In this document: positions 8,573 to 16,493 of the stretch, piece by piece
Layout of the letters: every line of letters starts with the position of its first letter
Position numbering within the stretch: the first letter of the stretch is position 1
Assembly: GCA_937997485.1 (NCBI GenBank)
Contig: CALKTH010000036.1
Span: 1 to 64,000 of the forward strand
Direction: 5' to 3'
Length of the DNA: 64,000 nt
DNA from: an uncultured Acidimicrobiales bacterium
GTDB lineage: Bacteria > Actinomycetota > Acidimicrobiia > Acidimicrobiales > SZUA-35
Notes under the pieces: generated by a model
Databases searched by the model: none
What the model was told of the DNA's origin: nothing
What the model saw: only the letters and a program-made list of their open reading frames with translations
Translations under genes and position numbers: made by a program

Positions 8573-9333
8573 CAGCCGCCGCTCAGCGAGAAGAACTGGC
8601 CTGTTTGGAAGCGCGACGTGCCATCGAGAAGCGCGGCGCAGAAGTGTGCGACTTCTTCAGGTTGTCCAAGACGCTTCATCGGCACTCTTGATTCGTATCG
8701 AGAGCGCACGGCAGGATCGTCCGAGCCTGTTGCGGCTCGGAAGTTCGGGTAGTCAAGGAAGTTCGTACCGATGGCGTTGAGCGTGACACCCGAGTCGGCA
8801 ACTGAGAGTGCCGTGGAACGAATGAGCATGTTCGCCGCGGCCCGAGTTGCGCTGTAGAGCGGTGCTCCCGGAGCTGGCTTCTCACCGGTCGCACTCGTCA
8901 CAATGACCACCTGCCCTGACCCGGCCTCGAGCATCGGAGGCAGCACCGCTTGAATGACGTGCAAGACCGACTCGAGGTTGTCAGCGACCTGGCTTCGCAA
9001 TTGCTCCGTCGTCGCCTCGAGGACGGGGCCTGCCATGATCGTGCCGGTTCGAACACACGCAGCATCGATCCGACCGAAGCGCTGCAGGGCAGCTTCGACC
9101 AGGGTGGCGATCGAGGTCGGCTCGGAGAGATCAGCCACTCCGTCAACGGCGAGGACGGATGCCCCGGTCGCTTCCAGGTTCTCGATGAGGCCGTCAGCTG
9201 GTTGTCCGACCACGAGGTCGTGATCCCGCCGAGCCAGCTCCAGTGCCAAGTCGGGTCCAAGATGCATATTGGTATCGGTGACGAGAGCGACACGGCGCAT
9301 TCCACGACCTCCGATGTCTGAGTCCGTGCTCAT
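8560..9333 (-). CDS. Short-chain dehydrogenase/reductase (SDR) family oxidoreductase
   Basis: A 257-residue Rossmann-fold protein starting at the ATG at 9333, whose ATGA overlaps the upstream gene's stop. The C-terminal glycine-rich segment (LDGTSRFQTGQFFSLSGGWNVS) and VTSATGEKPAPGAPLYSATRAA are typical SDR, with the YxxxK site present as YSATR, so the usual Lys is replaced by Arg. The N-terminal nucleotide motif is also degenerate (VTDTNMHLGPDLA rather than TGxxxGxG). Activity is therefore uncertain. Last gene of a three-gene operon behind an acyl-CoA synthetase. Confidence 0.8.
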   Translation of the reverse strand: MSTDSDIGGRGMRRVALVTDTNMHLGPDLALELARRDHDLVVGQPADGLIENLEATGASVLAVDGVADLSEPTSIATLVEAALQRFGRIDAACVRTGTIMAGPVLEATTEQLRSQVADNLESVLHVIQAVLPPMLEAGSGQVVIVTSATGEKPAPGAPLYSATRAAANMLIRSTALSVADSGVTLNAIGTNFLDYPNFRAATGSDDPAVRSRYESRVPMKRLGQPEEVAHFCAALLDGTSRFQTGQFFSLSGGWNVS

Positions 9334-9761
9334 CCCTTGACAGCCAGCGTCTGCGGAGAGGCATCGGTCAAGAACACAAGCTCCTGGCGCCCGTCGCTCT
9401 GGTCTTGCTGGTCCGAAACCGGGAAGGCTCGGAGTGCCCGCAACGTCGTCCAGGCATCGTCGCTGACCAATGGAACGCCGCACGCCAGCCAAGAGTCCGG
9501 CCCAGACTTCATTCGCTCCACGCCGCGCCTATGAACGGGCTCCTCGCTGCCCAGGGAGAGAAGCGACCCGCCGACGGCAGCGATCGTCTCTGCTGCGACC
9601 GCCGCGTACTCGCCGTACGTCGATCTTCCAGAGCCGGTGGCGTAGCGCAGGACGTTCAGCATGGCGATGGGACCGGTCGTTCCGAGAGCCGCCAGAGCCT
9701 CGAGACTCTGATGGCTGGGATTCACCGAAGTCGTCGGCTCGGGAGAAAAGACGTTGGGCAC
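9330..9761 (-). CDS. DUF1330-like small alpha/beta protein
   Basis: The ORF track starts at 9890 inside the upstream gene; a GTG at 9761, 15 nt past the acyl-CoA synthetase stop, gives a 143-residue protein. The segment IAMLNVLRYA..STYGEYAAVA followed by AAVGG resembles DUF1330, a dimeric ferredoxin-like (dabb-type) family of unknown function. It ends with an ATGA overlap into the SDR gene, so translation of the two is likely coupled. No catalytic residues can be assigned. Confidence 0.65.
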   Translation of the reverse strand: MPNVFSPEPTTSVNPSHQSLEALAALGTTGPIAMLNVLRYATGSGRSTYGEYAAVAAETIAAVGGSLLSLGSEEPVHRRGVERMKSGPDSWLACGVPLVSDDAWTTLRALRAFPVSDQQDQSDGRQELVFLTDASPQTLAVKG

Positions 9762-9775
9762 GACGCAGGTCGTCG

Positions 9776-11323
9776 TTAGATGATGCGGGAGTCGTGCCCC
9801 GCCCAGTACTCGTCCTTGAGCAGGCGCTTGTAGAGCTTGCCGGTGGGATGACGGGGGAGTTCGTCTCGGAAGTCCACCGATCGTGGGCACTTCACGTCGG
9901 CCAGATGCTCCTTGGTGAAGGCGATGAGCTCGCGCTCGAGCTCAGGACCGGGCTCGATGCCGTCGGCGACCTGCACCACAGCCTTCACTTCCTCGCCGAA
10001 GTCCTCGTTCGGCACACCGATGACGGCAACATCGAAAACCTTCGGGTGCATGGTCAGGACGTTCTCCGCCTCTTGCGGGTAGATGTTCACTCCGCCGGAG
10101 ATGATCATGTACGCCTTGCGGTCGGTGAGGTACAGAAAGCCGTCCTCATCAAGCTTGCCGACGTCACCCAGCGTGCTCCAGCCCTTGGGATGACGGGAGC
10201 CGGCGGTCTTCTCAGCGTCGCCGTGGTACTCGAAGCTCCCGCCGCCCTCGAAGTAGATCGTCCCCTCGTCGCCGACGTTGGGAACGTCCTCACCATCCTC
10301 ACCGACGATGTGCACGGTGCATCCGATCGGCATGCCGACCGTGCCCTTGTGCCCGAGCCACATTTCCGAGTTGCAGTAGACGAAGCCGTTGCCCTCGGTT
10401 CCTGCGTAGTACTCGTGGATGACGGGTCCCCACCAGTCGATCATCTGCTCCTTCACGGCCACCGGGCACGGGGCGGCTGCGTGGACGCAGAACTGAAGAC
10501 TGCTGACGTCGTAGGAGGCTCGCACGTCTGGATCGAGCTTGAGCAGGCGCACGAACATCGTCGGTACGACTTGCGAGTGCGTGACGCCGTGCGAAGCGAT
10601 GGCGGCGAGGTACTCCTCGGGATCAAAGCGTTCCATCACGACGACGGTTGCGCCGTTCACGTGTATACCCATGCAAAAGCGGAGAGGTGCCGCGTGATAG
10701 AGCGGGGCGGGGGAGAGGTACACACTCTCTTCGGTGAGACCGAAGAGCACGCCAAGCATGCCGCCGACGCTGTGAGGCGCTTCCTCGATGGGAAGGAACT
10801 CGCTGGAGGGCTTCACTCCCTTTGGCCGCCCGGTTGTTCCCGAGCTGTACAGCATGTCGAAGCCGGCGCGCCGATCATCCAGCGCTTCGGCGGGCTGCTC
10901 GGCAACAGCCTCCTCGTACGCCTCGTATCCATCGATCGTGCCGTCCAGCATCAACCGGAGCGAGACGTTGGGCATGCGGTCGGCAAGTTCTTCCGCCTGC
11001 TCGCGCTTGTAGTTGGAGGTGATGAAGCCCTTCGCCTCACAGTTTTCGATGATGTATGCCATCTCGTCGGTGGTGAGCCGGCTCGACATTGCCGTGTAGA
11101 TCAGCCCGGCGTAGTGGGCACCCCACAGGAGTGGCAGGTAGCGGGGGTGATTCTCGAGGCAGAGCGCCACGTGATCGCCGACTTCGAACCCGGCGGACCG
11201 AAAGAGCCGTGAGATGCGGTTCGCCTCGTCGTCGAGCTCTCGATACGTGATCACATCTCCCGTCGAGGCCATCACGATGGCGGGTCGATCTGGGTGTGAC
11301 GCTGCAAAGGTCCCTGGGAACAT
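9776..11323 (-). CDS. Acyl-CoA synthetase (AMP-forming, FadD-like)
   Basis: A 515-residue ANL-superfamily adenylating enzyme that activates a carboxylic acid as acyl-AMP and then acyl-CoA. The start is the ATG at 11323 (MFPGTFAASHPDRPA); the longer track ORF would overlap the divergent thioesterase. The P-loop-like LYSSGTTGRPKGV is near residue 155, YYAGTEGN is the A5-type motif, and GGVNIYPQEAEN marks the C-terminal domain. The catalytic Lys lies in PRHPTGKLYKR close to the end. Chain-length specificity is unknown. It heads an operon with the DUF1330-like and SDR genes. Confidence 0.88.
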   Translation of the reverse strand: MFPGTFAASHPDRPAIVMASTGDVITYRELDDEANRISRLFRSAGFEVGDHVALCLENHPRYLPLLWGAHYAGLIYTAMSSRLTTDEMAYIIENCEAKGFITSNYKREQAEELADRMPNVSLRLMLDGTIDGYEAYEEAVAEQPAEALDDRRAGFDMLYSSGTTGRPKGVKPSSEFLPIEEAPHSVGGMLGVLFGLTEESVYLSPAPLYHAAPLRFCMGIHVNGATVVVMERFDPEEYLAAIASHGVTHSQVVPTMFVRLLKLDPDVRASYDVSSLQFCVHAAAPCPVAVKEQMIDWWGPVIHEYYAGTEGNGFVYCNSEMWLGHKGTVGMPIGCTVHIVGEDGEDVPNVGDEGTIYFEGGGSFEYHGDAEKTAGSRHPKGWSTLGDVGKLDEDGFLYLTDRKAYMIISGGVNIYPQEAENVLTMHPKVFDVAVIGVPNEDFGEEVKAVVQVADGIEPGPELERELIAFTKEHLADVKCPRSVDFRDELPRHPTGKLYKRLLKDEYWAGHDSRII

Positions 11324-11361
11324 CGTCGAAAAGTAGGAGGCATGCCCCGTAGGGTCAAAAC

Positions 11362-12162
11362 ATGTCGTGCCTGTATCGCTCAATGGATGGAGCTGCGCTC
11401 GAGTTTGCGTCCCAACCGTTGACCGGGGGGCCGTGGCGGAGCGACGCCCAGCACGGTGGCCCGCCTTCGGCGCTGCTGGGCTTCGTCGTCGAGTCCGCAA
11501 TGCCGGACAACCACGCAGTGGCGAGGATCTCGATCGAACTCGTCAAGCCGGTTCCGCTTGAGCGGCTGACAGCGTCGGTGAGCGTGCAGCAGACCTCGCG
11601 GCGCGTCACGCACATCAGCGCCGATCTCGCTCGGGAAGACGGCGCCGTGGTGGCACAGGCAGCGGCCCTCGTTCTTGCTCAGACCGATCTGCCAACTCCG
11701 GCATGGGAGCCAACTGTGGCAAACCATCCGGTGCCTGGCCCTCAAGCGGACGTCGTCCCGCCCTCTTGGGCGACCGAGGCTGCAGTGGCCTTCCATCGTG
11801 ATGCGGTGGATCATCGCTTCGAGTCCGGAGCGTTCACCGGACCCGGCCCTGCTGACGACTGGGTTCGCTTGCGCCAGCCCGTCGTCGATGCGATCGAACC
11901 GTCACCGTTGTGCCGGGTGCTCGCTGCAGCCGATCTCGGCTCCGGAATCAGCGCCGTGTACGAGCCAAGCGCTGGCTTTGGCATGATCAACGCCGATCTC
12001 ACCATTGCGCTACATCGTCCCCTCGAAGGCGAGTGGTGCCGCCTTCAATCGACCACCCGAATCGGTCCGGGACACGGGCACGGTCTCACCACGATCAGTG
12101 ACGAATCAGGGCCGATTGGCATTGCGAGCCAGTCACTCATTGGGTTGAAGGTGGGGCCGTGA
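11362..12162 (+). CDS. Acyl-CoA thioesterase family protein (double hotdog)
   Basis: A 266-residue protein resembling the TesB-like/4HBT_3 thioesterases. The N-terminal half has QHGGPPSALLGFVVE, the conserved opening of this family. ARISIELVKPVPLERL follows, and the second half holds a degenerate hotdog repeat with YEPSAGFGMINADLTIALHR. These enzymes hydrolyse acyl-CoA to free acid and CoA. It is divergent from the acyl-CoA synthetase by 38 nt, and opposing reactions could share a control region. Its stop overlaps the GTG of the SirB1-like gene. An ATG at 11383 is an alternative start. Confidence 0.8.
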   Translation: MSCLYRSMDGAALEFASQPLTGGPWRSDAQHGGPPSALLGFVVESAMPDNHAVARISIELVKPVPLERLTASVSVQQTSRRVTHISADLAREDGAVVAQAAALVLAQTDLPTPAWEPTVANHPVPGPQADVVPPSWATEAAVAFHRDAVDHRFESGAFTGPGPADDWVRLRQPVVDAIEPSPLCRVLAAADLGSGISAVYEPSAGFGMINADLTIALHRPLEGEWCRLQSTTRIGPGHGHGLTTISDESGPIGIASQSLIGLKVGP

Positions 12163-12926
12163 TCGATCCCGATGACTTCTCGCTCATGATGCTGGCCGAT
12201 GAACGCCGGCTGGACTTGGTGGCCGCTGCCGTGGCATCCACTGATCCGCTGTTCATGGGAACCGAGACCGTTGTCCAACTCCTCGACTCGATGGCCCCGC
12301 CCGATGCTGCGTCCGTTGACGAGGTGCTCGGCCACGTTTTCGGCGAACTCGGATTCAGAGGGAACAGCGAGCACTATTACTCGGCCAGCAACTCCCTCTT
12401 CGATCGAGTCCTGATCCGGCGCGTCGGCAATCCTCTGAGCCTGGCTGTAGTCGCCGCCGAGATTGCTCGGCGTCGCGGGATTGCACTCGATGTTGTCGGG
12501 ATGCCGGGTCACGTGGTTCTTGGCGTCCCCGACCAGCCGATGTGGTTCGACCCGTTCGCCGGAGCGCGCCCGATGTCCCTGGATGATCTTCGTGGCCTCC
12601 ACGGACGGCTCTTTCCTGATGTCGAATTCGACCAGCGCGTGCTGACACCGATGACACCACCCGCGGTTGCGGCGCGGATGCTGCAAAACCTACGCGTCGC
12701 AGCTCAACGCACCGGCGATCGACGGCGCCTGGTCGATGTGGTCCGACTGCGCGTTCGGATCCCCGGCGCAGCCGTGTCCGATCGTCTCGACCTCGCCAAC
12801 CTCCTCATGCTGACGGGCCGGTGGGAGGAAGCGGCGGTCGAGCACAATCGGCTCGCTGAGTTACGGCCGAACCGTGCGGAACTGCACCAGCGAGCTTCCG
12901 CCCGCTGTCGGGCTCACCTGAACTAG
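12159..12926 (+). CDS. SirB1/transglutaminase-like family protein with TPR-like tail
   Basis: A 255-residue protein matching the SirB1 (Transglut_core2) family. RRVGNPLSLAVVAAEIARRRGI and VVGMPGHVVLGVP are the family hallmarks around residues 85-120, and WFDPFAGARPMS follows. The C-terminus (LDLANLLMLTGRWEEAAVEHNRLAEL) looks like a TPR helix pair. Biochemical function of this family is not established. It starts at a GTG overlapping the thioesterase stop (GTGA), so the two proteins are translationally coupled. Confidence 0.83.
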   Translation: MIDPDDFSLMMLADERRLDLVAAAVASTDPLFMGTETVVQLLDSMAPPDAASVDEVLGHVFGELGFRGNSEHYYSASNSLFDRVLIRRVGNPLSLAVVAAEIARRRGIALDVVGMPGHVVLGVPDQPMWFDPFAGARPMSLDDLRGLHGRLFPDVEFDQRVLTPMTPPAVAARMLQNLRVAAQRTGDRRRLVDVVRLRVRIPGAAVSDRLDLANLLMLTGRWEEAAVEHNRLAELRPNRAELHQRASARCRAHLN

Positions 12927-12945
12927 GGGTGGAACGCAGCGGCCG

Positions 12946-13254
12946 TCAGGGGAGAAACGCATAGATCGCCCAGAGCGGAGCAAGACCCATGAGCGATGCG
13001 CTCATCACCCGCACGCCAGTGGAGAGCCGAACCAAGTTGTTGAGGAATCGGAAGCTTCCCGGAGGGAGCGGCGTCGTCCAACCGTCGACCTTGATGGCCT
13101 CGGCGGCGGACATGGGCATGTTCCGTTCGATGCGAACGAGCACGAGCAACCATCCGAGCAGCACAAGCGATACGAAGACGAGCATCAGCGCATGATTGTT
13201 GGCAAAGAAACCCGCAGCGGCCGTCATGTAGGCGAGAGAGCTGAACCTAGTCAC
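12946..13254 (-). CDS. Small predicted membrane protein, unknown function
   Basis: A 102-residue ORF starting with GTG (an ATG at 13227 is possible). Hydrophobic stretches are HALMLVFVSLVLLGWLLVLV and the C-terminal SASLMGLAPLWAIYAFLP, plus a weaker N-terminal one, suggesting two or three membrane passes. I do not recognise a family. It converges with the SirB1-like gene, leaving only 19 nt between stops. The 211-nt region to the next plus-strand gene probably holds divergent promoters; I could not pick confident boxes. Confidence 0.55.
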   Translation of the reverse strand: MTRFSSLAYMTAAAGFFANNHALMLVFVSLVLLGWLLVLVRIERNMPMSAAEAIKVDGWTTPLPPGSFRFLNNLVRLSTGVRVMSASLMGLAPLWAIYAFLP

Positions 13255-13465
13255 TCAATAAGCATCGACAAGCAGGGCCATCTTCTTGATGCTCGCTTTC
13301 GGGCAATCGCACCCAATCGACGGTCCTCACCCGGGTTCCCGACCGGCGTTGTTCGAAGCAGGACGGCGGGGCTGGATCGTGGAACATTCGCACTCGACTC
13401 GCTTCGCCTCACGCCGACGCGACCTCCTACGATCCGACACTCCCGAACCTTGGAAAGGGCTCGTT

Positions 13466-14083
13466 GTGCCCATCGATCGAATTCTCAAGCGCTCTATCGG
13501 CCACATGATCAAGGGCGTGCAAGTCGTGAGCGCCACGCACCAGGATGAAACGCGTGCCTACACATCGCACTGGGTGAGCCAGGTGTCCTTCGATGAGCCG
13601 ATCGTGATGGCATCGGTCTCGCCCAAGCACGACACCCACCCTCTGATGGTCGGATCCGGAGTCTTCGAGGTATCGATCCTCGCTGCCGACCAGATTGCTG
13701 AAGGTCAGTACTTCAGCTATCCGGAGCACAAGTTCAAGAGGGTTGCGACGGAGTTCCTCGAGACGGACGAATGGGGTCTGCCGAGCGTGCCGAACTCCAT
13801 TGCGTGGCTTCGATGTGAGATCTTCGACACGGTTGACCGTACGAGCAGCCGGTCCGAGCGATTCGATCACGATCTCTTTTTCGCCGAGGTCACCGACGTG
13901 CGAGAAGGCAGGCTTGACGCACCGCCGCTTCTGTACTCGGCCCGACATGGCTGGCGAACGACCGGCGAGAACGCCCGGGAGAAGGGTGTGTCCATTCGGG
14001 ACCAGCTTCTGGCCCGTGTTGCCGAGGCGGATGCGCAAGCGGGTGCTGAGGCGACCGCTGCGGACGAGAACTTGACCGATTAG
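13466..14083 (+). CDS. Flavin reductase family protein (FMN-binding split barrel)
   Basis: A 205-residue protein. The track start at 13286 is rejected in favour of a GTG at 13466 preceded by GGAAAGGG at good spacing. The order GVQVVSATHQDETRAYTSHWVSQVSFDEPIVMASVSPKHDTHPLM is typical of flavin-reductase domains, which bind FMN or FAD and use NAD(P)H, and later FSYPEHKFKR and FFAEV fit. It may supply reduced flavin or act directly on a substrate. It is followed 34 nt later by an acyl-CoA dehydrogenase, a flavoenzyme, although a functional link is only inferred. Confidence 0.78.
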   Translation: MPIDRILKRSIGHMIKGVQVVSATHQDETRAYTSHWVSQVSFDEPIVMASVSPKHDTHPLMVGSGVFEVSILAADQIAEGQYFSYPEHKFKRVATEFLETDEWGLPSVPNSIAWLRCEIFDTVDRTSSRSERFDHDLFFAEVTDVREGRLDAPPLLYSARHGWRTTGENAREKGVSIRDQLLARVAEADAQAGAEATAADENLTD

Positions 14084-14117
14084 TCAAGAGCGCGCCTCCA
14101 GTTCTAGCGTTGCGCGC

Positions 14118-15320
14118 ATGACGGCCGTAGACGACACCACCACCTCCTCAGCCGAAGCGCAGGTTCTTGCGCTGTGCGACGCCCTCCTCGAGGCGCACGA
14201 TCCGAAGACGACCTCGGCGACAGCGTTCCTTGGCGCCCAATACGACGCCGGCCTGGCGTGGGTTCACTTCCCCGAGGGTGAGGGCGGCCTCGGCCTACCA
14301 CCCAAGCTGCAGACCACCGTCAACACTCGTTTGGCGAAGGCTGGCGCCCCCAGCCCGTACTACCGGAATCCGATCGGATACGGCATGGGTGCACCGACGG
14401 TGGTCGCTCACGGCACCGAGGAGCAGAAGCAGCGCTATCTTCGCCCCCTCTTCACTGGCGAGGAAGTCTGGTGCCAGCTGTTCTCCGAGCCGGGTGCCGG
14501 CTCCGACGTTGCCGGCCTGGCCACGAAGGCTGAGAAGGACGGCGACATCTGGATCTTCAACGGTCAGAAGGTCTGGACCACGCTGGCCCATCTTGCCAAG
14601 TGGGGCATGCTCGTCGCCCGCACCGATCCCGCTCAGCCCAAGCACAAAGGACTCACCTACTTCGTGGTGGACATGGAGCAGGAGGGAGTGGAAGTTCGTC
14701 CACTCCGCCAGATGACCGGTGAGGCGGAGTTCAACGAGGTCTACTTCACTGACGCTACGACCCCAGACGTCGAACGGCTCGGCGAGGTCGGCGAAGGCTG
14801 GCGTGTCTCGCTCACCACGCTCATGAACGAGCGGGTCTCGATCGGCGGCACGGTGCCGCCAAAGGGCAGCGGCCCCATCGCGACCGCCCTTGCCGAGTAC
14901 GGCAAGATCGACGGCCCGACCAAGGTGCAGCGCGACGAAGTCATGAAGCTGTGGGTCCGAGCTGAAGTGTTCCGCCTCACGAATATCCGTGCATCCCAGA
15001 ACCGCAAGTCCGGCACGCCAGGGCCTGAGGGTTCGGTCGGCAAGATGGCAAGCGCCGATCTGAACAAAGACATCTTCGCCTACACCATGAACCTCATGGG
15101 GACCGAAGGCATGCTCTACGGCACGTACGATCTGGAACAGCCAGAGACCTCGATGGACTTCTCTTCGCCCCAAAAGGCATTCTTGCGGAGCCGGGCCAAC
15201 AGCATCGAAGGTGGCACGACCGAGGTGATGAAGAACATCCTCGGTGAACGTGTCCTCGGCCTTCCTGGAGACGTGCGGACTGACAAAGAGCAGGCCTGGT
15301 CCGAGGTTCCTCGAAACTGA
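14118..15320 (+). CDS. Acyl-CoA dehydrogenase
   Basis: A 400-residue FAD-dependent acyl-CoA dehydrogenase. FAD/substrate motifs CQLFSEPGAGSDVAG and IFNGQKVWTT are near residues 115-150. The C-terminal helical domain ends with SIEGGTTEVMKNILGERVLGLP, carrying the usual catalytic Glu position. It introduces a trans-2 double bond in an acyl-CoA; specificity cannot be read. Located between a flavin reductase and a small membrane-anchored protein on the same strand. Confidence 0.88.
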   Translation: MTAVDDTTTSSAEAQVLALCDALLEAHDPKTTSATAFLGAQYDAGLAWVHFPEGEGGLGLPPKLQTTVNTRLAKAGAPSPYYRNPIGYGMGAPTVVAHGTEEQKQRYLRPLFTGEEVWCQLFSEPGAGSDVAGLATKAEKDGDIWIFNGQKVWTTLAHLAKWGMLVARTDPAQPKHKGLTYFVVDMEQEGVEVRPLRQMTGEAEFNEVYFTDATTPDVERLGEVGEGWRVSLTTLMNERVSIGGTVPPKGSGPIATALAEYGKIDGPTKVQRDEVMKLWVRAEVFRLTNIRASQNRKSGTPGPEGSVGKMASADLNKDIFAYTMNLMGTEGMLYGTYDLEQPETSMDFSSPQKAFLRSRANSIEGGTTEVMKNILGERVLGLPGDVRTDKEQAWSEVPRN

Positions 15321-15396
15321 TCGCGTCCGCCGCCGCCTTCGCCACATGCTCGGTGACCACCGACCATCGCGGTCCCAGCACTAGCCTCTCGACACG

Positions 15397-15807
15397 ATGA
15401 TCTTCGGCGCTCCAGAGCCAGAACCACCGGCACCGCTCGACGCGAAGGAAGCGATCGAGCGACGAGAGGATCAGAAGCGCAAGGGCCTGGCGGTTCTGGC
15501 GGCCTTCGCCGTGGGTGTCATCTTGGTCGCGCTCTGGGTCGTGCTCGCATCACCAGGAGACGGCGCAGCCGAGCGACAGCGGGCGATCACGGAGGATCTC
15601 TCCGAGCTGGGCATCGAAGCGAACTTCGTTTCGTTGGAGAACGGGATTCGCATCGGCGACCAGTTCCGCGTCTTTGACGACTGCGGTGGCAGTCGACTGG
15701 TGCTGTTCAACCGCATCAGCGACGAGTTGCTCATTGCCCGATGGAACGGCAACGAGGCGGAAGTCAACGTCGAGTCGGCGCCCCGCCTCACCGAGTGCGC
15801 CCAGTGA
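15397..15807 (+). CDS. Hypothetical single-pass membrane protein
   Basis: A 136-residue protein with a Pro- and charge-rich N-terminus (about 30 residues), one transmembrane segment (LAVLAAFAVGVILVALWVVLA) and an approximately 80-residue exported or periplasm-like domain with two cysteines (DDCGGSR and LTECAQ) that could pair. I do not recognise a family. Its TGA lies inside the first copy of a tandem 30-bp repeat. The next gene is convergent. Confidence 0.65.
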   Translation: MIFGAPEPEPPAPLDAKEAIERREDQKRKGLAVLAAFAVGVILVALWVVLASPGDGAAERQRAITEDLSELGIEANFVSLENGIRIGDQFRVFDDCGGSRLVLFNRISDELLIARWNGNEAEVNVESAPRLTECAQ

Positions 15808-15861
15808 CGGTGAGGGTCAGGCACCCACAGCCAAGTGACGGTGAGGGTCAGGCACCCACAG
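15801..15861. repeat. Tandem pair of the GGGTCAGGCACCCACAG repeat at a gene end
   Basis: Two near-identical 30/31-bp units (15801-15830 and 15831-15861) each contain AGTGACGG followed by the GGGTCAGGCACCCACAG core. The first copy includes the stop codon of the upstream plus-strand gene, and the block ends 9 nt before the stop of the convergent histidine phosphatase gene. Single core copies occur at 1095-1115 and 56729-56745. Confidence 0.85.
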
Positions 15862-15870
15862 CGAGAGGGG

Positions 15871-16467
15871 CTAGTGGAGGATGAGCTCGGGGGTGGGGCG
15901 GAGGTGTCCGATGTCGTTGAGGCTCACGATCGAGCGTTCGCCGGACGACGCCACCATGGAGCGGTTGATACTCGTGTAGTGGGGATTGAAGAACATCGAG
16001 TTCTCGATGCCAAGGACATCGGCCGACCACGCATTGATGACACCACCGTGGCACACCACGGCAACGCGCTTGCCCCGATTGTCAGCCGCAATCTTGGTCA
16101 TCGCTTCCAGAACTTCGGCCTCGAACTCGGCGCGGGGCGAGTTCATTTGATCGGCAAGGAAGGCCTTCCATCGTTCCTTGTCGGCCTTCAGCTCTTCGAC
16201 CGGGATGTACTCGGCTTCCTCGGCATCGAACTCTCGAATGCCAGCCACCACGATCGGATCCAGGCCCAGGAGCTGCTCCAGAGGGGCGGACGTCTCCCTC
16301 GCTCGCACCATCGGACTCACGTAGATCGAGTCGATCCGTTCCGCCTTCAACCACTCAGCAGCAGCAACCGCCTGACGATGACCGGCCTCGGTCAGCGGCG
16401 GATCCGCCGGCCCCTCGGCGTTCTCCACTCGTTCGGGTCGTCCGTGCCTGACCATGATCAGCTCCAT
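15871..16467 (-). CDS. Histidine phosphatase family protein (phosphoglycerate mutase-like)
   Basis: A 198-residue branch-1 histidine phosphatase. The nucleophile motif is IMVRHGRPE at residues 4-12, VSPMVRARETSAPL carries the second conserved Arg, and VAVVCHGGVINAW has the second catalytic His. These enzymes form a phospho-histidine intermediate on diverse phosphorylated metabolites, and the true substrate is not visible. The start is 26 nt from the divergent pyruvate kinase GTG, so the two share a very short promoter region. Confidence 0.86.
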   Translation of the reverse strand: MELIMVRHGRPERVENAEGPADPPLTEAGHRQAVAAAEWLKAERIDSIYVSPMVRARETSAPLEQLLGLDPIVVAGIREFDAEEAEYIPVEELKADKERWKAFLADQMNSPRAEFEAEVLEAMTKIAADNRGKRVAVVCHGGVINAWSADVLGIENSMFFNPHYTSINRSMVASSGERSIVSLNDIGHLRPTPELILH

Positions 16468-16493
16468 AGGGCGGCGACGGTACCCTGCCGAGG

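Noticed and set aside
15801-15861. Possible CRISPR array
   Set aside because: Only two adjacent copies with no spacers; other copies are isolated and lie in convergent gaps.
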